Of a stretch of DNA of 54,824 nucleotides, positions 35,929 through 46,694 are shown in pieces (the stretch's first letter is position 1; every line of letters starts with the position of its first letter). The notes beneath the pieces are model-generated. The model did not search any database, had not been told where the DNA came from, and saw nothing but the letters and a program-made list of their open reading frames with translations. The position numbers and the translations under genes were made by a program. Source of the DNA: Syntrophomonas zehnderi OL-4 (lineage in GTDB: Bacteria; Bacillota; Syntrophomonadia; Syntrophomonadales; Syntrophomonadaceae); assembly GCF_000983115.1 (NCBI RefSeq), contig NZ_CGIH01000042.1, positions 3,450 to 58,273 on the forward strand, read 5' to 3'.

Positions 35929-36285
35929 TTATCTAAGGTAAAACACTTTGTCTTTGATAAAATAACTGATGATAAAACTCACAATACTAAGCAGTATAGC
36001 GCTCAAAACCGCCCACCAAAATCCATGGATAGTGAAACCCTTAATCGTTGCGGAAGTAAGATAAAGCATAAATCCGTTAATTATAAAGGTAAACAAACCC
36101 AAAGATAAAATATTTAACGGCAGGGTTAACAGGATAATAACTGGTCTGATTACGGCATTGCATACCCCCAAAAATACTGAACCCACAATAGCTCCCCAGA
36201 TCGTTAAGTCAAAACCAGGTATTATGGCTGCAGTAATGATAATCGCCAAAATATTTAACAACCACCGCAAAACCCAACCATGCAT
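35929..36285 (-). CDS. small four-helix membrane protein (phage holin IV/YvlD family)
   Basis: A 118-aa protein with about four membrane helices (4-22, 27-50, 55-76, 88-110) and a pattern typical of the chromosomal YvlD family (GSVFLGVCNAVIRPVIILLTLPLNILSLGLFTFIINGFMLYL in part). Despite the family name, no phage genes are nearby. ATG 36285 with GGAGG 7 nt upstream. Role unknown; relatives are linked to envelope stress. Confidence 0.85.
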   Translation of the reverse strand: MHGWVLRWLLNILAIIITAAIIPGFDLTIWGAIVGSVFLGVCNAVIRPVIILLTLPLNILSLGLFTFIINGFMLYLTSATIKGFTIHGFWWAVLSAILLSIVSFIISYFIKDKVFYLR

Positions 36286-36288
36286 CAA

Positions 36289-36688
36289 AATTCCTCCTTT
36301 CTTCTTAACTAATAAAATATCGAATCTATATGCTAATTATACCTGTAACAATATCATACGCAATATGCTTAAAATTCTAACATTCCGGTTGTATTCGATT
36401 TATTTCCCGGGAAATATTTATTTACTATCAGCAAAGACCATAAACTCCAATCTTTCTGAATATAATTTTAGTAAATAGAGGTATATTAATACATCTAAAC
36501 ATATTATGTTTATTGTAGTAATTTTATGCAAGCAGAGCATTTATTATACTATTTCATATAAGCAAAGAGCAGGGGGTGTGAATGATCCACTCAGACCAAC
36601 CTCGAGCCGGGTTAGTCGTAAATTGCCCTCGCTTAATTTCGGTTTGCATTTAAGTTTGCCGCGTTGTCCACGTCTGTTAAAAATCCGT
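36289..36688. other. AT-rich gap after uvrC
   Basis: 400 bp with no supported gene. A TATAAT (minus strand, near 36336-36341) with a weak -35 might serve the small membrane protein. Toward 36660-36688, GTCCACGTCTGTTAAAAATC is a degenerate repeat end. Nothing else recognised. Confidence 0.5.
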
Positions 36689-38482
36689 CTAGCGGAAAAA
36701 ATCATACACGTTTTTCGATACAGCCGCATTCATACCGGGCACAGCTTTAATTTCCTCCAGGCTGGCGGATTTTATTCCGGCTACTGAGCCAAAATGTTGG
36801 AGCAAAGCCTTTTTGCGAGCTGGTCCCACCCCGGGTATATCGTCCAGAACCGAACGCCTGATTTTTTTGCCCCGGCGCTGGCGGTTATAACTGATTGCAA
36901 AACGATGGGCTTCGTCTCTTAACCTCTGCAGCAACATCAGCCCCTCATCGCGGCGGGACAGACGCAAAGGCTCTCCCCGACCCGGCAGGAATATTTCCTC
37001 ATTTTTTTTTGCCAGGCCCAGAACATGGATATCTACCCCCATTTGATCCAGGATCCTTTTTACGGCATTTACCTGTCCCAGTCCGCCGTCAATCAGTATT
37101 AGATCCGGCTCGGGCAAAAACGCCTGGTTCCCCCTGCGGGCCTCCTTAAAGCGGCGTTCAAGGGTTTCGCTCAAAGAAGCAAAATCATTATTTTGTTCAT
37201 TTTTTATTTTAAAATGCCGGTAGGCCTTTTTATCTGCCGCTCCATTGGTGAATACCGCCATGGAAGCAACCGTTTCCTCACCTCCCAGATGGGAAATATC
37301 AAAGCCTTCAATACGTTCAGGCACGACTTCCATTTCCAGCGTCCGGGCCAAATGCTCCAGTATCTTGCGGGCTTTCAAGTCTTCCCGCATCTTCTCTTCC
37401 CAGAGCAACAGGGCATTGTCCCGCACCATATCCAGGATAATTTTCTTTTCTCCCCGGGCGGGGGTTTTAATTCTTACCGGCCATCGGCTGCTTTCCCGCA
37501 GCCAGGTTTCCAGCAGTTCCAGTTCCCCGGGAGTTTCATTAATTAAGATTTCGGCCGGTATGTCCAGGTTTTCACTGTAATAACGTTTGATAAAAAAATC
37601 CAATAACTCTTCTTTACTTTCATCAATCGCCCGTTTCAACCAGAAAGTATCCTTGGCGATAATCTGTCCGCTGCGGATTTTAAATACCAGAACCAAGCTT
37701 TCCCGTTCCCGCTCTGTGCTGATAAGTACGATTGCATCCAGGTTATACGGATTTTCAAACATCACCTGCTGTTTGGCCTGCAGGACATGAATTGCCTGAA
37801 TCTGGTCGCGCAGTCGGGCTGCTTTCTCGAACTCCAAATTAGCAGCCGCCTTTCGCATTTCTTCTTCCTTACGGGGTATCAGATCGTGGGATTTGCCTTC
37901 CAAAAAATCTATCAAACCATCCACCATAACCTGATATTCGTCTTGGCTTATCAAGCCTTTGCAAGGAGCCAGGCATTTGCCCATATCGTAATTCAAGCAG
38001 GGACGGGATTGCTCACGCAGGTTTTTGCAGGTGCGCAGCGGAAATACCCCGGTTAAAAGCTTCAAAGTTTCCCTGACACTGCCTACCTCGGTATATGGCC
38101 CGAAGTAACGGGAGACCTTGTCCTTGGGTTCACGTACAATCGCAATACGGGGGAATTTTTCCTGGCTGATCTTTAAATACGGATATGTCTTGTCATCCCG
38201 CAACAATATATTGTAACGAGGCTGGTAGGCCTTAATCAAATTGTTTTCCAGAATAAGAGCCTCCACCTCGCTGCCGGTAACAATATAGTCAAAATCAGCC
38301 ACCTTGGCCATCATGGATTTCACCTTAGGCAACATGCTGTCAGGAGACTGAAAATAGGAGCGCATCCGGTTGCGCAGCAGCTTGGCCTTGCCCACATAAA
38401 TGACCTGGCCTTCCTGATCCTTAAATATATATACCCCCGGCTTAAGCGGCACGTTTTTAAGCCGCTCCCGCATCTCTTCCAT
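36689..38482 (-). CDS. uvrC: excinuclease ABC subunit C
   Basis: A 597-aa nuclease of nucleotide excision repair. The N-terminal GIY-YIG domain (PGVYIFKDQEGQVIYVGKAK) makes the 3' incision, and a Cys-rich region (CKNLREQSRPCLNYDMGKCLAPC) follows. A UVR motif binds UvrB. The RNase H-like domain (EGFDISHLGGEETVASM and LILIDGGLGQVNA) makes the 5' incision. Tandem helix-hairpin-helix motifs close the protein (DDIPGVGPARKKALLQHFGS). ATG 38482 behind GGAGG. Together with uvrA and uvrB just upstream, the whole excinuclease is encoded here. Confidence 0.97.
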   Translation of the reverse strand: MEEMRERLKNVPLKPGVYIFKDQEGQVIYVGKAKLLRNRMRSYFQSPDSMLPKVKSMMAKVADFDYIVTGSEVEALILENNLIKAYQPRYNILLRDDKTYPYLKISQEKFPRIAIVREPKDKVSRYFGPYTEVGSVRETLKLLTGVFPLRTCKNLREQSRPCLNYDMGKCLAPCKGLISQDEYQVMVDGLIDFLEGKSHDLIPRKEEEMRKAAANLEFEKAARLRDQIQAIHVLQAKQQVMFENPYNLDAIVLISTERERESLVLVFKIRSGQIIAKDTFWLKRAIDESKEELLDFFIKRYYSENLDIPAEILINETPGELELLETWLRESSRWPVRIKTPARGEKKIILDMVRDNALLLWEEKMREDLKARKILEHLARTLEMEVVPERIEGFDISHLGGEETVASMAVFTNGAADKKAYRHFKIKNEQNNDFASLSETLERRFKEARRGNQAFLPEPDLILIDGGLGQVNAVKRILDQMGVDIHVLGLAKKNEEIFLPGRGEPLRLSRRDEGLMLLQRLRDEAHRFAISYNRQRRGKKIRRSVLDDIPGVGPARKKALLQHFGSVAGIKSASLEEIKAVPGMNAAVSKNVYDFFR

Positions 38483-38574
38483 GTCCCCACCTCCAAACCT
38501 AAAAATTAAGGGGAAAGGTCTCTGGTTTAAATCCCTTGTCTTTCAGAGGGATCATTCTGGCATTTGCTATGTCT

Positions 38575-39080
38575 GTTAAAACCGCTTCTTTAGAAAACAA
38601 CGTTGTTCCGCGGAGGCTGAAGCCTCCGCTACGGGAGGTGTTAATGATATCGGCTGAAGTCTCCGCAACGGGGCTGTTGATAATATCCGGAGGTTGAAGC
38701 CTGCGCTACGGGGGGTGTTAATATTATCGGCTGAAGCCTCCGTTATGTCTATTAAAGCGTGATATCCGCGGCTTTTAAACCTGCGAAATCGGCCTATATA
38801 CATAATTAACCCCAATCCGGCGGTCGCTGTTTAGTTAGCTGTGTAAATCTTTCTGATCTGTTTTATCTGTGTACATTACAACCGCTTCTTTAGAAAACAA
38901 CGTTTTTCCGCGGAGGCTGAAGCCTCCGCTACGAGGAGTGTTAATATTATCTCCTTTAGAAAACAACGTTGTCCCGCGGAGGCTGAAGCCTCCGCTACGG
39001 GGGGTGTTAATATTATCGGCTGAAGCCTCCGTTATGTCTATTAAAGCGTGCTATCTGCGGCTTTTAATAGCCGTCCTTTC
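38575..39080. repeat. duplicated mosaic repeat block between uvrC and uvrA
   Basis: The block ACCGCTTCTTTAGAAAACAA-CGTT then a GCGGAGGCTGAAGCCTCCGC hairpin occurs at about 38579 and again at 38880, about 300 bp apart. A third hairpin is near 38977. Both copies end in CTCCGTTATGTCTATTAAAG. An ATCTGTTTTATCTGTGTACA module lies near 38855. An open frame in the block is repeat translation. Confidence 0.88.
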
Positions 39081-39088
39081 CGGTTCGT

Positions 39089-41917
39089 CTAGGTCTGCAG
39101 GATGTCCTTTAGGTAGCGGCCGGTGTAGGATTGGGGATGGCGAGCCACCTCTTCCGGGGTACCCTGACAAATGATTTCGCCGCCTTTATCCCCGCCTTCC
39201 GGGCCCAAGTCGATAATATAGTCAGCCGACTTGATAACATCCAGATTGTGTTCAATGATCAGGACAGTATTGCCGGCATCCACCAATCTATTTAAGACCC
39301 CCAGCAGGTGTTTTACGTCCTCCTTATGCAGGCCGGTGGTAGGCTCGTCCAGGATATAGAGATTCCTGCCCAGGGAACGTTTGGAAAGCTCCGTAGCCAG
39401 CTTCACGCGTTGGGCTTCTCCACCTGACAGGGTAGGAGCCGGCTGCCCCAATTGGATATACCCCAGGCCTACATCCTGCAGTACTTTAAGTTTACGATGG
39501 ATTTTGGGAATATTCTCAAAAAGCTCCACCGCTTCGGCCACGGTCATAGCCAGGATGTCGGCAATGTTTTTGCCTTTATATTTTACTTCCAGGGTTTCAC
39601 GATTATAGCGTTTGCCTTTGCAAACTTCGCAGGGGATATAAACATCCGGCAGAAAATGCATTTCGATTTTAATAATGCCGTCCCCGGAACAGGCTTCACA
39701 GCGCCCACCGCGCACGTTGAAACTAAAACGTCCCGGTTTGTAGCCGCGCACCCGTGATTCAGTGGTATTGGCCAGCAGTTCCCGGATACCGTCAAAAGCA
39801 CCGGTGTAAGTAGCCGGATTGGAACGGGGCGTTCTGCCGATTGGAGACTGATCGATATTAATAACTTTATCCAGGTGTTCCATACCTTCCAGGCTTTGAT
39901 GGGCACCCGGCCGATGCCGGCCACCATGAAAATTTTTCATCAAAGCCGGATAGAGGATATCTTCAACCAAGGTACTCTTGCCTGAACCCGAAACACCGGT
40001 TATCACCACCATTTTCCCCAAAGGGATGGCTACATCCAAATCTTTGAGATTATGCTGCCGGGCACCGCGGATGATTAGATTGTTTCCATTACCTTCCCTA
40101 CGCTGCATCGGCAATTCTATCTTGAGTTGTCCGGAAAGATACTGTCCGGTCAGTGATCCTTCGGTTGCCAGGATTTCTTCCAGAGTTCCGGCGGCCACGA
40201 CTTCTCCTCCGTGAATTCCTGCCCCCGGGCCAATATCCACAATATAATCAGCATTAAACATGGTTTCCTCATCATGTTCCACTACGATAACAGTGTTACC
40301 CAAATCCCTGAGTCGTTTCAAGGTAGCCAGCAGACGGTCATTGTCGCGAGGGTGCAGACCGATGCTGGGTTCATCCAGCACATACAATACGCCCACCAGG
40401 GAGGAACCGACCTGGGTTGCCAGCCTGATACGCTGGGCTTCGCCCCCCGACAGGCTGCCGGCGCCCCGATCCAGAGTCAGGTAATCCAGGCCCACATCTA
40501 TCAAAAACCCCAGCCGCGCTTTAATCTCTTTTATTACCTGCCGGGCTATAAAACTATCCCTTTCCTCCAATTGCAGTTCCTCAAAAAATCGGGAGCACTC
40601 CCGTACCGAATAGGAGGTAAGCTCGTTTATGGATTTGCCCCCCAGCAGTACCCAGAGGATTTCTTCCCGTAGCCTTTTTCCTTGACAGGCCGGGCATATA
40701 GCCGAAATCATGTATTTTTCCAATTCCTCCCGGGAGCTGTCGGATTTGGTTTCCTGGTAACGCCGCTCCAGGTTGTTTATAACCCCCTCATAGGTGGAAT
40801 AAAAATCTCGCTCCTCGCCGTAGGAATTTGTGTATTCTATCTTGAAACGTTCGCCGCCATTGCCGAAAAGAATAGTATTTAATTGCTTTTCGGTCAGGGA
40901 TTTTAAGGGCAAATCCATAGGTATATCGTTATTACTCGCCATTCCGGCAATCAATTGGCGGTAGAAATTATGGAAACTTCCTGACCAGGGAATAATAGCC
41001 CCATCTTTAAGGCTTTTTTCCATATCCAAAACCAGAGTCGGATCAATCTTTTTCATTTCACCCAGGCCATCACAATCCGGACAGGCCCCGAAAGGACTAT
41101 TAAAGGAAAACATCCGGGGCGTGAGTTCCGGCAGGCTAAATCCACATTCCGGGCAGGCAAAATCCCGGCTGAAAAGCATTTCCTCACCGTTCCCATCATC
41201 CTTGATCCGCTGCACCGTAACGACCCCATCACTGAGTTCAAAAGCTAGTTCCAGTGATTCGGCCAAGCGGCTGCGGATATCATCCTTGATTACCAGGCGA
41301 TCCACCACGGCACTGATATCGTGTTTCTTATTCTTCTCCAGTTTGATTTCTTCATCAGACGTATATTCAAACCCATCCACAATAACCCGCACAAAACCAT
41401 CTTTAAAAAGATTCTGCAGAGTTTTGCGGTGCTCACCCTTCTGCCCTTTGACGATAGGGGAGAGGATCTTAATTTTACTGCCCACCGGCAGATTTAAAAC
41501 GGTATCCACCACCTGATCCACCGTTTGTCTTTGAATCGGGCGGTGGCACTGGGGGCAGTGGGGTTTGCCCACCCGGGCAAAGAGCAGCCGCAGATAGTCG
41601 TAAATCTCCGTAACTGTTCCCACCGTGGAACGGGGGTTATTGGAGGTGGTTTTCTGGTCAATGGAGATAGAGGGCGATAACCCCTCGATATAATCGACAT
41701 CCGGTTTATCCATCTGCCCTAAAAACTGCCGGGCATAGGTGGAAAGTGATTCCACGTAACGACGCTGACCCTCGCTATAAATAGTATCAAATGCCAGGCT
41801 GGACTTCCCCGATCCCGAAACCCCGGTAAACACTACCAGCTTGTCCCGGGGAATGGCAATATCAATATTTTTTAAATTGTGCTCCCGCGCACCCTTAACA
41901 ATAATATAATCTTTCAC
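39089..41917 (-). CDS. uvrA: excinuclease ABC subunit A
   Basis: A 942-aa UvrA, normal length. It has two ABC ATPase modules with Walker [17 protein letters not shown] and [16 protein letters not shown], and signatures [12 protein letters not shown] and [12 protein letters not shown]. Zinc-binding cysteine pairs are visible (CPECGF...CPDCDG and CEACSGDG...CEVCKGKR). It recognises DNA damage as a dimer and loads UvrB. The start is GTG 41917 with GGAGG 6 nt upstream. It lies 89 bp after uvrB. Confidence 0.98.
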   Translation of the reverse strand: MKDYIIVKGAREHNLKNIDIAIPRDKLVVFTGVSGSGKSSLAFDTIYSEGQRRYVESLSTYARQFLGQMDKPDVDYIEGLSPSISIDQKTTSNNPRSTVGTVTEIYDYLRLLFARVGKPHCPQCHRPIQRQTVDQVVDTVLNLPVGSKIKILSPIVKGQKGEHRKTLQNLFKDGFVRVIVDGFEYTSDEEIKLEKNKKHDISAVVDRLVIKDDIRSRLAESLELAFELSDGVVTVQRIKDDGNGEEMLFSRDFACPECGFSLPELTPRMFSFNSPFGACPDCDGLGEMKKIDPTLVLDMEKSLKDGAIIPWSGSFHNFYRQLIAGMASNNDIPMDLPLKSLTEKQLNTILFGNGGERFKIEYTNSYGEERDFYSTYEGVINNLERRYQETKSDSSREELEKYMISAICPACQGKRLREEILWVLLGGKSINELTSYSVRECSRFFEELQLEERDSFIARQVIKEIKARLGFLIDVGLDYLTLDRGAGSLSGGEAQRIRLATQVGSSLVGVLYVLDEPSIGLHPRDNDRLLATLKRLRDLGNTVIVVEHDEETMFNADYIVDIGPGAGIHGGEVVAAGTLEEILATEGSLTGQYLSGQLKIELPMQRREGNGNNLIIRGARQHNLKDLDVAIPLGKMVVITGVSGSGKSTLVEDILYPALMKNFHGGRHRPGAHQSLEGMEHLDKVINIDQSPIGRTPRSNPATYTGAFDGIRELLANTTESRVRGYKPGRFSFNVRGGRCEACSGDGIIKIEMHFLPDVYIPCEVCKGKRYNRETLEVKYKGKNIADILAMTVAEAVELFENIPKIHRKLKVLQDVGLGYIQLGQPAPTLSGGEAQRVKLATELSKRSLGRNLYILDEPTTGLHKEDVKHLLGVLNRLVDAGNTVLIIEHNLDVIKSADYIIDLGPEGGDKGGEIICQGTPEEVARHPQSYTGRYLKDILQT

Positions 41918-42006
41918 TTCAATCCTCCGAAATTATCCTGGTTGCTAACCCCGCATATACGGTATCTGTTCAAATAATAATCTTTTTTAAATCCTACTAA
42001 TCTGTT

Positions 42007-43992
42007 TTATCTGGATCTTTTCCTCTTTGGTTTTTGCAGTTCCTTAATCGTGTCCCTAAGTTGGGCGGCTCGTTCAAAATCCAGGGCTTCGGCGGCATGG
42101 CGCATATCTGCCTCCATTTCCCGAATCAGCCGATCCCTTTCTTCCGGACGCAGAGACTTAAAATTGGTAATATCGTATTGCCCCGGTTCTTCGGCTACGG
42201 TTGCTTCCAGGGCTGCGTATACGGCCTTTTTGATTGTTTCCGGGGTTATGCCGTGTTCCTGGTTGTAAGCCGTCTGGATCCCGCGGCGCCGTTCGGTTTC
42301 ATCAATGGCTTGACGCATGGAGGGAGTGATCCGGTCAGCATACATAATCACTTTCCCCTCAGCATTTCGAGCCGCCCGGCCGATGGTCTGGATAAGGGAA
42401 CGCCCGGAGCGCAGGAACCCTTCCTTGTCTGCGTCCAGAATGGCTACCAGAGCGACCTCCGGCAAATCCAGACCTTCCCGCAGGAGGTTGATTCCCACCA
42501 GCACATCAAAAACACCGCTGCGCAGTTCTCGTAATATCTCCATTCTTTCCAGGGCATCAATATCGGAATGCATATAGCGTACTTTTATCCCCGCATCACT
42601 CAGATAATCACTAAGATCCTCCGCCATTCGTTTGGTCAGGGTGGTCACCAGTACCCGGTTGCCCTTCTTAAGAACCGCCTGGATTTCTTCCATCAAATCA
42701 TCGATCTGGTTCAAGGTAGGTTTCACCTTAATTTCGGGATCAACCAGGCCGGTGGGGCGGATTACCTGTTCAACCACCTGGGAACTTCTCTCCAATTCAA
42801 AGTCTCCCGGAGTGGCACTGATAAAAACAACCTGCTTGATCCTGGCATAGAATTCATCAAAGTGCAGCGGACGATTGTCCAGCGCGCAGGGCAGACGAAA
42901 ACCGTATTCAACCAGATTCTCCTTGCGGGCGCGATCCCCGGCATACATACCCCGCACCTGGGGTACGCCGATGTGAGATTCATCCATGAAAAGCAGCATA
43001 TCCTCCGGGAAAAAATCAATTAAGGTATAAGGAGGCTCACCCGGTGCCCTCCCGGTTATATAACGCGAGTAATTTTCTATCCCCTTGCAATAACCTATCT
43101 CTTTTATCATCTCCAGGTCATAGCGGGTTCTTTGCTCAATCCGCTGAGCCTCCAATAATTTCCCTTCCTGTTGAAAGCGCTTTACCTGCCCGACTAGTTC
43201 CTGTTCGATTTCATCAGCCACCGCCAGCATCCTTTCCCGGGTAGTAACAAAGTGAGAAGCCGGAAATATCATGGCATGCATCTGTTTGCCGAAAATCTCC
43301 CCGGTCAAGGGATTAAATTCTACTATACGGTCAATTTCATCTCCAAAGAACTCAACCCGCAAAGCCCTGTCCCCGGAAGAGGCCGGGAATATTTCGATAA
43401 CATCCCCACGAACCCGAAAATTGCCACGTTCAAAACTGGTTTCATTACGTTCATATTGAGTCTCCACCAGTTTCCTTAAAACCGTGTCCCGGGCGATCTC
43501 CATGCCGGGACGAAGCGATACCGCCATCTCATAATAATCCTGCGGTGCACCCAGCCCGTATATACAGGAGACACTGGCTACAATAATCACATCGCGCCGC
43601 TCCAGCAGTGAGGCCGTAGCGGAATGTCTAAACTTGTCTATCTCATCATTAATAGACGAGTCCTTTTCAATATACGTATCCGTTTGTGGCACATAGGCCT
43701 CCGGTTGATAATAATCGTAATAACTGATAAAATATTCGACTGCATTTTGCGGGAAAAATTCCTTTAATTCCGCATAAAGCTGACCGGCCAGGGTTTTATT
43801 GGGGGCCATAATCAAAGTGGGTCTTTGTACGGCTTCAATCACCTGGGCCATCGTATAAGTCTTGCCCGAACCGGTCACCCCTAAAAGGGTCTGTTCCCGG
43901 AAACCTTGCTGCAAACCCTCCACCAATTCCAAAATTGCCTGGGGCTGATCCCCGGCAGGCGTATAGGAGGAACTAATCTTAAATTCTGTCAC
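42007..43992 (-). CDS. uvrB: excinuclease ABC subunit B
   Basis: A 661-aa helicase-like UvrB. It has Walker [13 protein letters not shown], the beta-hairpin [21 protein letters not shown] (in part), motif II FMDESH, motif [11 protein letters not shown], and the C-terminal UvrC-binding helix pair [20 protein letters not shown]. It verifies damage and positions UvrC. GTG 43992 behind GAGGTGG. Confidence 0.98.
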   Translation of the reverse strand: MTEFKISSSYTPAGDQPQAILELVEGLQQGFREQTLLGVTGSGKTYTMAQVIEAVQRPTLIMAPNKTLAGQLYAELKEFFPQNAVEYFISYYDYYQPEAYVPQTDTYIEKDSSINDEIDKFRHSATASLLERRDVIIVASVSCIYGLGAPQDYYEMAVSLRPGMEIARDTVLRKLVETQYERNETSFERGNFRVRGDVIEIFPASSGDRALRVEFFGDEIDRIVEFNPLTGEIFGKQMHAMIFPASHFVTTRERMLAVADEIEQELVGQVKRFQQEGKLLEAQRIEQRTRYDLEMIKEIGYCKGIENYSRYITGRAPGEPPYTLIDFFPEDMLLFMDESHIGVPQVRGMYAGDRARKENLVEYGFRLPCALDNRPLHFDEFYARIKQVVFISATPGDFELERSSQVVEQVIRPTGLVDPEIKVKPTLNQIDDLMEEIQAVLKKGNRVLVTTLTKRMAEDLSDYLSDAGIKVRYMHSDIDALERMEILRELRSGVFDVLVGINLLREGLDLPEVALVAILDADKEGFLRSGRSLIQTIGRAARNAEGKVIMYADRITPSMRQAIDETERRRGIQTAYNQEHGITPETIKKAVYAALEATVAEEPGQYDITNFKSLRPEERDRLIREMEADMRHAAEALDFERAAQLRDTIKELQKPKRKRSR

Positions 43993-44069
43993 TTAAGCCA
44001 CCTCTTCACTGCAAACCTAAATGGATAAAATCGAACAGATGATCTTTTACATTATACTACAAATAATAA

Positions 44070-44090
44070 CTGTCCTGACAAGCAGGACAG
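44070..44090 (-). terminator. probable terminator after tandem P-loop ATPase gene
   Basis: CTGTCCTG (44070-44077), loop ACAAG, CAGGACAG (44083-44090): a perfect 8-bp stem. On the minus strand TTATTATTTG follows. It lies 70 nt past the stop at 44161. Confidence 0.6.
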
Positions 44091-44160
44091 CAAGAAAATC
44101 TTGGGTAAGGAGCAAGGTTATTAAGCGCCGTTGTTCTTAACCTCCTTGGCATTTTACTTT

Positions 44161-45234
44161 TTAGGTTTCTTTATTCTGAATTTCTTCCAATAGCTTCGTT
44201 CTTAATTGATCCAGACCGGCAAAGTCCATGGCAGATGAGTAGATCTTTTTTAGATCTTTGTTCATCTGGTTGGCTTTTTCCAGTTCGTGCTGCGCCTTGA
44301 GCATGAGACTTTCAAAATTTCTATAATATATGCTGGTGCCTTCATTCAACTTGCTGTTATTGTCAGCATCCAGGCAGCTGCTCAAGTCCACCACCACATC
44401 CCAGGGTTTTAAAGGTATTTCCACCCCATCGGCTTCAATCAGGGCAATTTGCAGATTACGAATAATGACCATGACCAGGTTTTCCGCTTCCAAACCGGAA
44501 TGATAGTATTCCAGAAAATAGCCGGCGGTTCGCGCCTGACGGGCCAGTTCGTTAATAGCTGTACTCTTTCCGCTGCCGGACGGACCTTGAAAGATATAGC
44601 GCTTCTGACAGGCACTGCTTAATTCATTAACGTAATCAACCAGCCCATCGGCAGTAACAGCACCGGAGAAATAATGTTTTTCTCCGGGCCGATTCTCCAG
44701 TATTTCCGTTCCTAACTGCTGAATCAAAATTTCCAGCTTCCCAATATTTAACTGTCGAGAATTTAAACGGCGAATCTCTGCTTTCACCTGACCGGCTTCT
44801 TTCAGCAGGTTATAGACCTCCTGCCGGGAAGTGTTCATCCCATCTATCAGCTTAATAATCTCCGCCCGGTGAGGCATTACTATGTCTCGATCCAGGTATT
44901 CTCCCATATTTATCAACTGGTCGCGCACACCCGGGTAGCGAGGCTCAATGCTTTCCGGCAGGCTGCCGTTGATTACGGCCAGATCCAGCTGGGGAATATA
45001 CACACCGTCAGGCGTTATCGCATCCAGGGCCGAGATCCAAAATTCCACTTCAAAACCCCTTTCCGACATAATCTCTCCCGCCAGGCGAATAAAAGTAGAT
45101 TTACCAGAACCAGGCGCCCCTTTTAAAATATAGACACTCCCTATTCCCTGTATCAGTTCAGGAATAAAGGTATGAAAACCTTGACTGGTATGACTGTTGA
45201 CAAATACATAGCGGATTAAACCTTGCTTGTTCAC
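44161..45234 (-). CDS. tandem P-loop ATPase of unknown role
   Basis: A 357-aa protein with two nucleotide-binding halves: Walker A ILKGAPGSGKSTFI near residue 37 and FQGPSGSGKSTAI near 217. Repeated patterns (VEFWISALDAITPDGVYIP and LEYYHSGLEAENLVMVII) show an internal duplication. It resembles an uncharacterised Firmicutes ATPase family. GTG 45234, with GGGGAAGAG upstream. It lies between minJ-like and uvrB genes. I cannot assign a substrate; nucleotide-dependent regulation or a kinase-like role are both possible. Confidence 0.75.
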   Translation of the reverse strand: MNKQGLIRYVFVNSHTSQGFHTFIPELIQGIGSVYILKGAPGSGKSTFIRLAGEIMSERGFEVEFWISALDAITPDGVYIPQLDLAVINGSLPESIEPRYPGVRDQLINMGEYLDRDIVMPHRAEIIKLIDGMNTSRQEVYNLLKEAGQVKAEIRRLNSRQLNIGKLEILIQQLGTEILENRPGEKHYFSGAVTADGLVDYVNELSSACQKRYIFQGPSGSGKSTAINELARQARTAGYFLEYYHSGLEAENLVMVIIRNLQIALIEADGVEIPLKPWDVVVDLSSCLDADNNSKLNEGTSIYYRNFESLMLKAQHELEKANQMNKDLKKIYSSAMDFAGLDQLRTKLLEEIQNKET

Positions 45235-45405
45235 CTCTTCCCCTTCCCCTCTCTACTTACTTCGCTATTAGTCTATTCATAATGACTACAAACGGTGAAC
45301 ATCTCTGTTATCCCCCGCGGGCCAAAACTTTATAATTACCGGTATAAAACGCAGTGCCCCGGGTATCACCACATTATGAAAACAGCTGCGTGATAATAGG
45401 GGAAG

Positions 45406-46650
45406 CTAAAACTTTCCCTCAAGCATGCGCCGCCAGAGCCTGCGGGCCAGGGAGAAAATATAATCGTCCTCAACCACCAGGAATTTGCCCGCGCTTTCAT
45501 CCGGGACGGGGATAATTCCCGGATGGCTGTTCCCGGAAACCTTGATAAGCGCATCCACCATCCGCCCATTCCGCTGCATTTTTAAAAGCAGCTCCGAACG
45601 ACCGGCCTTTAAATGTTCCTGCCAGGCAGCAAAACCATCCAGTGGTTGGCCGTTAATGTTTAAAATAATATCCCGGGATTTCAGCCCGGCCCGCTCAGCC
45701 GGACTGCCGGGCAATACATCCAGTACCATAATTCCGAACGATGGCTGTACATAAAGACCGCGCCGGTTTTCATTACGCATACCCAACCAGATCACCAGTT
45801 CATGTCCCAAAGGGCTGAATATCGCAGCCAGCGGCAGGAAATAAGCGGAACGGGCTGATAGAATGGCTAGCAACAAGAGAACCAGGGAGAATTGAAACAG
45901 AAGCAGGGCTGATTTGCGGCTGGCCTGTCGGGCAGATTGCGTGGTGGTAATCTCTCCATACCCCAGAATCGCAAGAACCGGCAACATGGCAAAGGCCTTG
46001 CTGTCGGAAAAACCGCTGTAATCTTGCAGTAGCGGCCACCAGACAGGCATTTCCAAGCCCGCATACCCGGGATCGGCCAGCCCCAGGCTCATCAGGGCCA
46101 CCAGCGGTATAGGCCAGAATAACTGGATATTAAAGCCCCCGCGTAGTCGGCCGGACTTTTTTATATATACTGGCAACGGATTTATGGGGCCGTTAAGCAG
46201 TATTAAAAAGCTTTCCACCATATGCAGAATAGCTACCAGGCCCATCAACTGCGGTATGCTTATGGAGGGAAATCCCCACAGCAGATTGCTGATCGCCAGA
46301 ACCCCGGCAGCATAAGCAAAACACAGAAAACGCGGCTGAATAAACATCAATGCCAGAGCCGTTATCCATAAATAGGTTATACCGATATCGGACAGATCCG
46401 TCCCTACCAAAACCAGCAGCAAACTGCCCAATATCCCCCCCAGCACCCCCAGCAAGGTTGAGATAACGGCAGATTTTAAATAATCACCACGGGGCTTAAG
46501 CAACAGGCTTTCGGAAACGTTTTGCAGGCGGCGATACTGCCACGCCACCAGCAGAAAAAGCAAAAGATAAAGGAGAAGCAAATGGGGCGCAGTGAAGATA
46601 TTAAGCAGCACTCGCCCCATCATTAACAGCAACGTTCCCAAAAGTTCCAA
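45406..46650 (-). CDS. minJ: MinJ-like multi-pass membrane protein with PDZ domain
   Basis: A 414-aa protein with about eight membrane helices in the first 285 residues and a C-terminal PDZ domain (IMVLDVLPGSPAERAGLKSRDIILNINGQ in part, about 305-370). This architecture and its place between ctpA and uvrB match MinJ (YvjD) of Bacillus subtilis, which links DivIVA to MinD at division sites and poles. It starts with TTG at 46650 behind GGAGG. Sequence divergence is high, so the call rests on architecture and synteny. Confidence 0.75.
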   Translation of the reverse strand: MELLGTLLLMMGRVLLNIFTAPHLLLLYLLLFLLVAWQYRRLQNVSESLLLKPRGDYLKSAVISTLLGVLGGILGSLLLVLVGTDLSDIGITYLWITALALMFIQPRFLCFAYAAGVLAISNLLWGFPSISIPQLMGLVAILHMVESFLILLNGPINPLPVYIKKSGRLRGGFNIQLFWPIPLVALMSLGLADPGYAGLEMPVWWPLLQDYSGFSDSKAFAMLPVLAILGYGEITTTQSARQASRKSALLLFQFSLVLLLLAILSARSAYFLPLAAIFSPLGHELVIWLGMRNENRRGLYVQPSFGIMVLDVLPGSPAERAGLKSRDIILNINGQPLDGFAAWQEHLKAGRSELLLKMQRNGRMVDALIKVSGNSHPGIIPVPDESAGKFLVVEDDYIFSLARRLWRRMLEGKF

Positions 46651-46694
46651 TCATACACCCCCTCCGGGAAATACGGGGAAATTAATCTTTAGTT

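Noticed and set aside
35929-36285. Prophage remnant suggested by a holin-family protein
   Set aside because: The protein belongs to a chromosomal membrane family and no phage gene is close.
38576-38815. Minus-strand open frame of 79 codons
   Set aside because: Lies wholly in mosaic repeats; repeated peptide pieces come from the hairpins.
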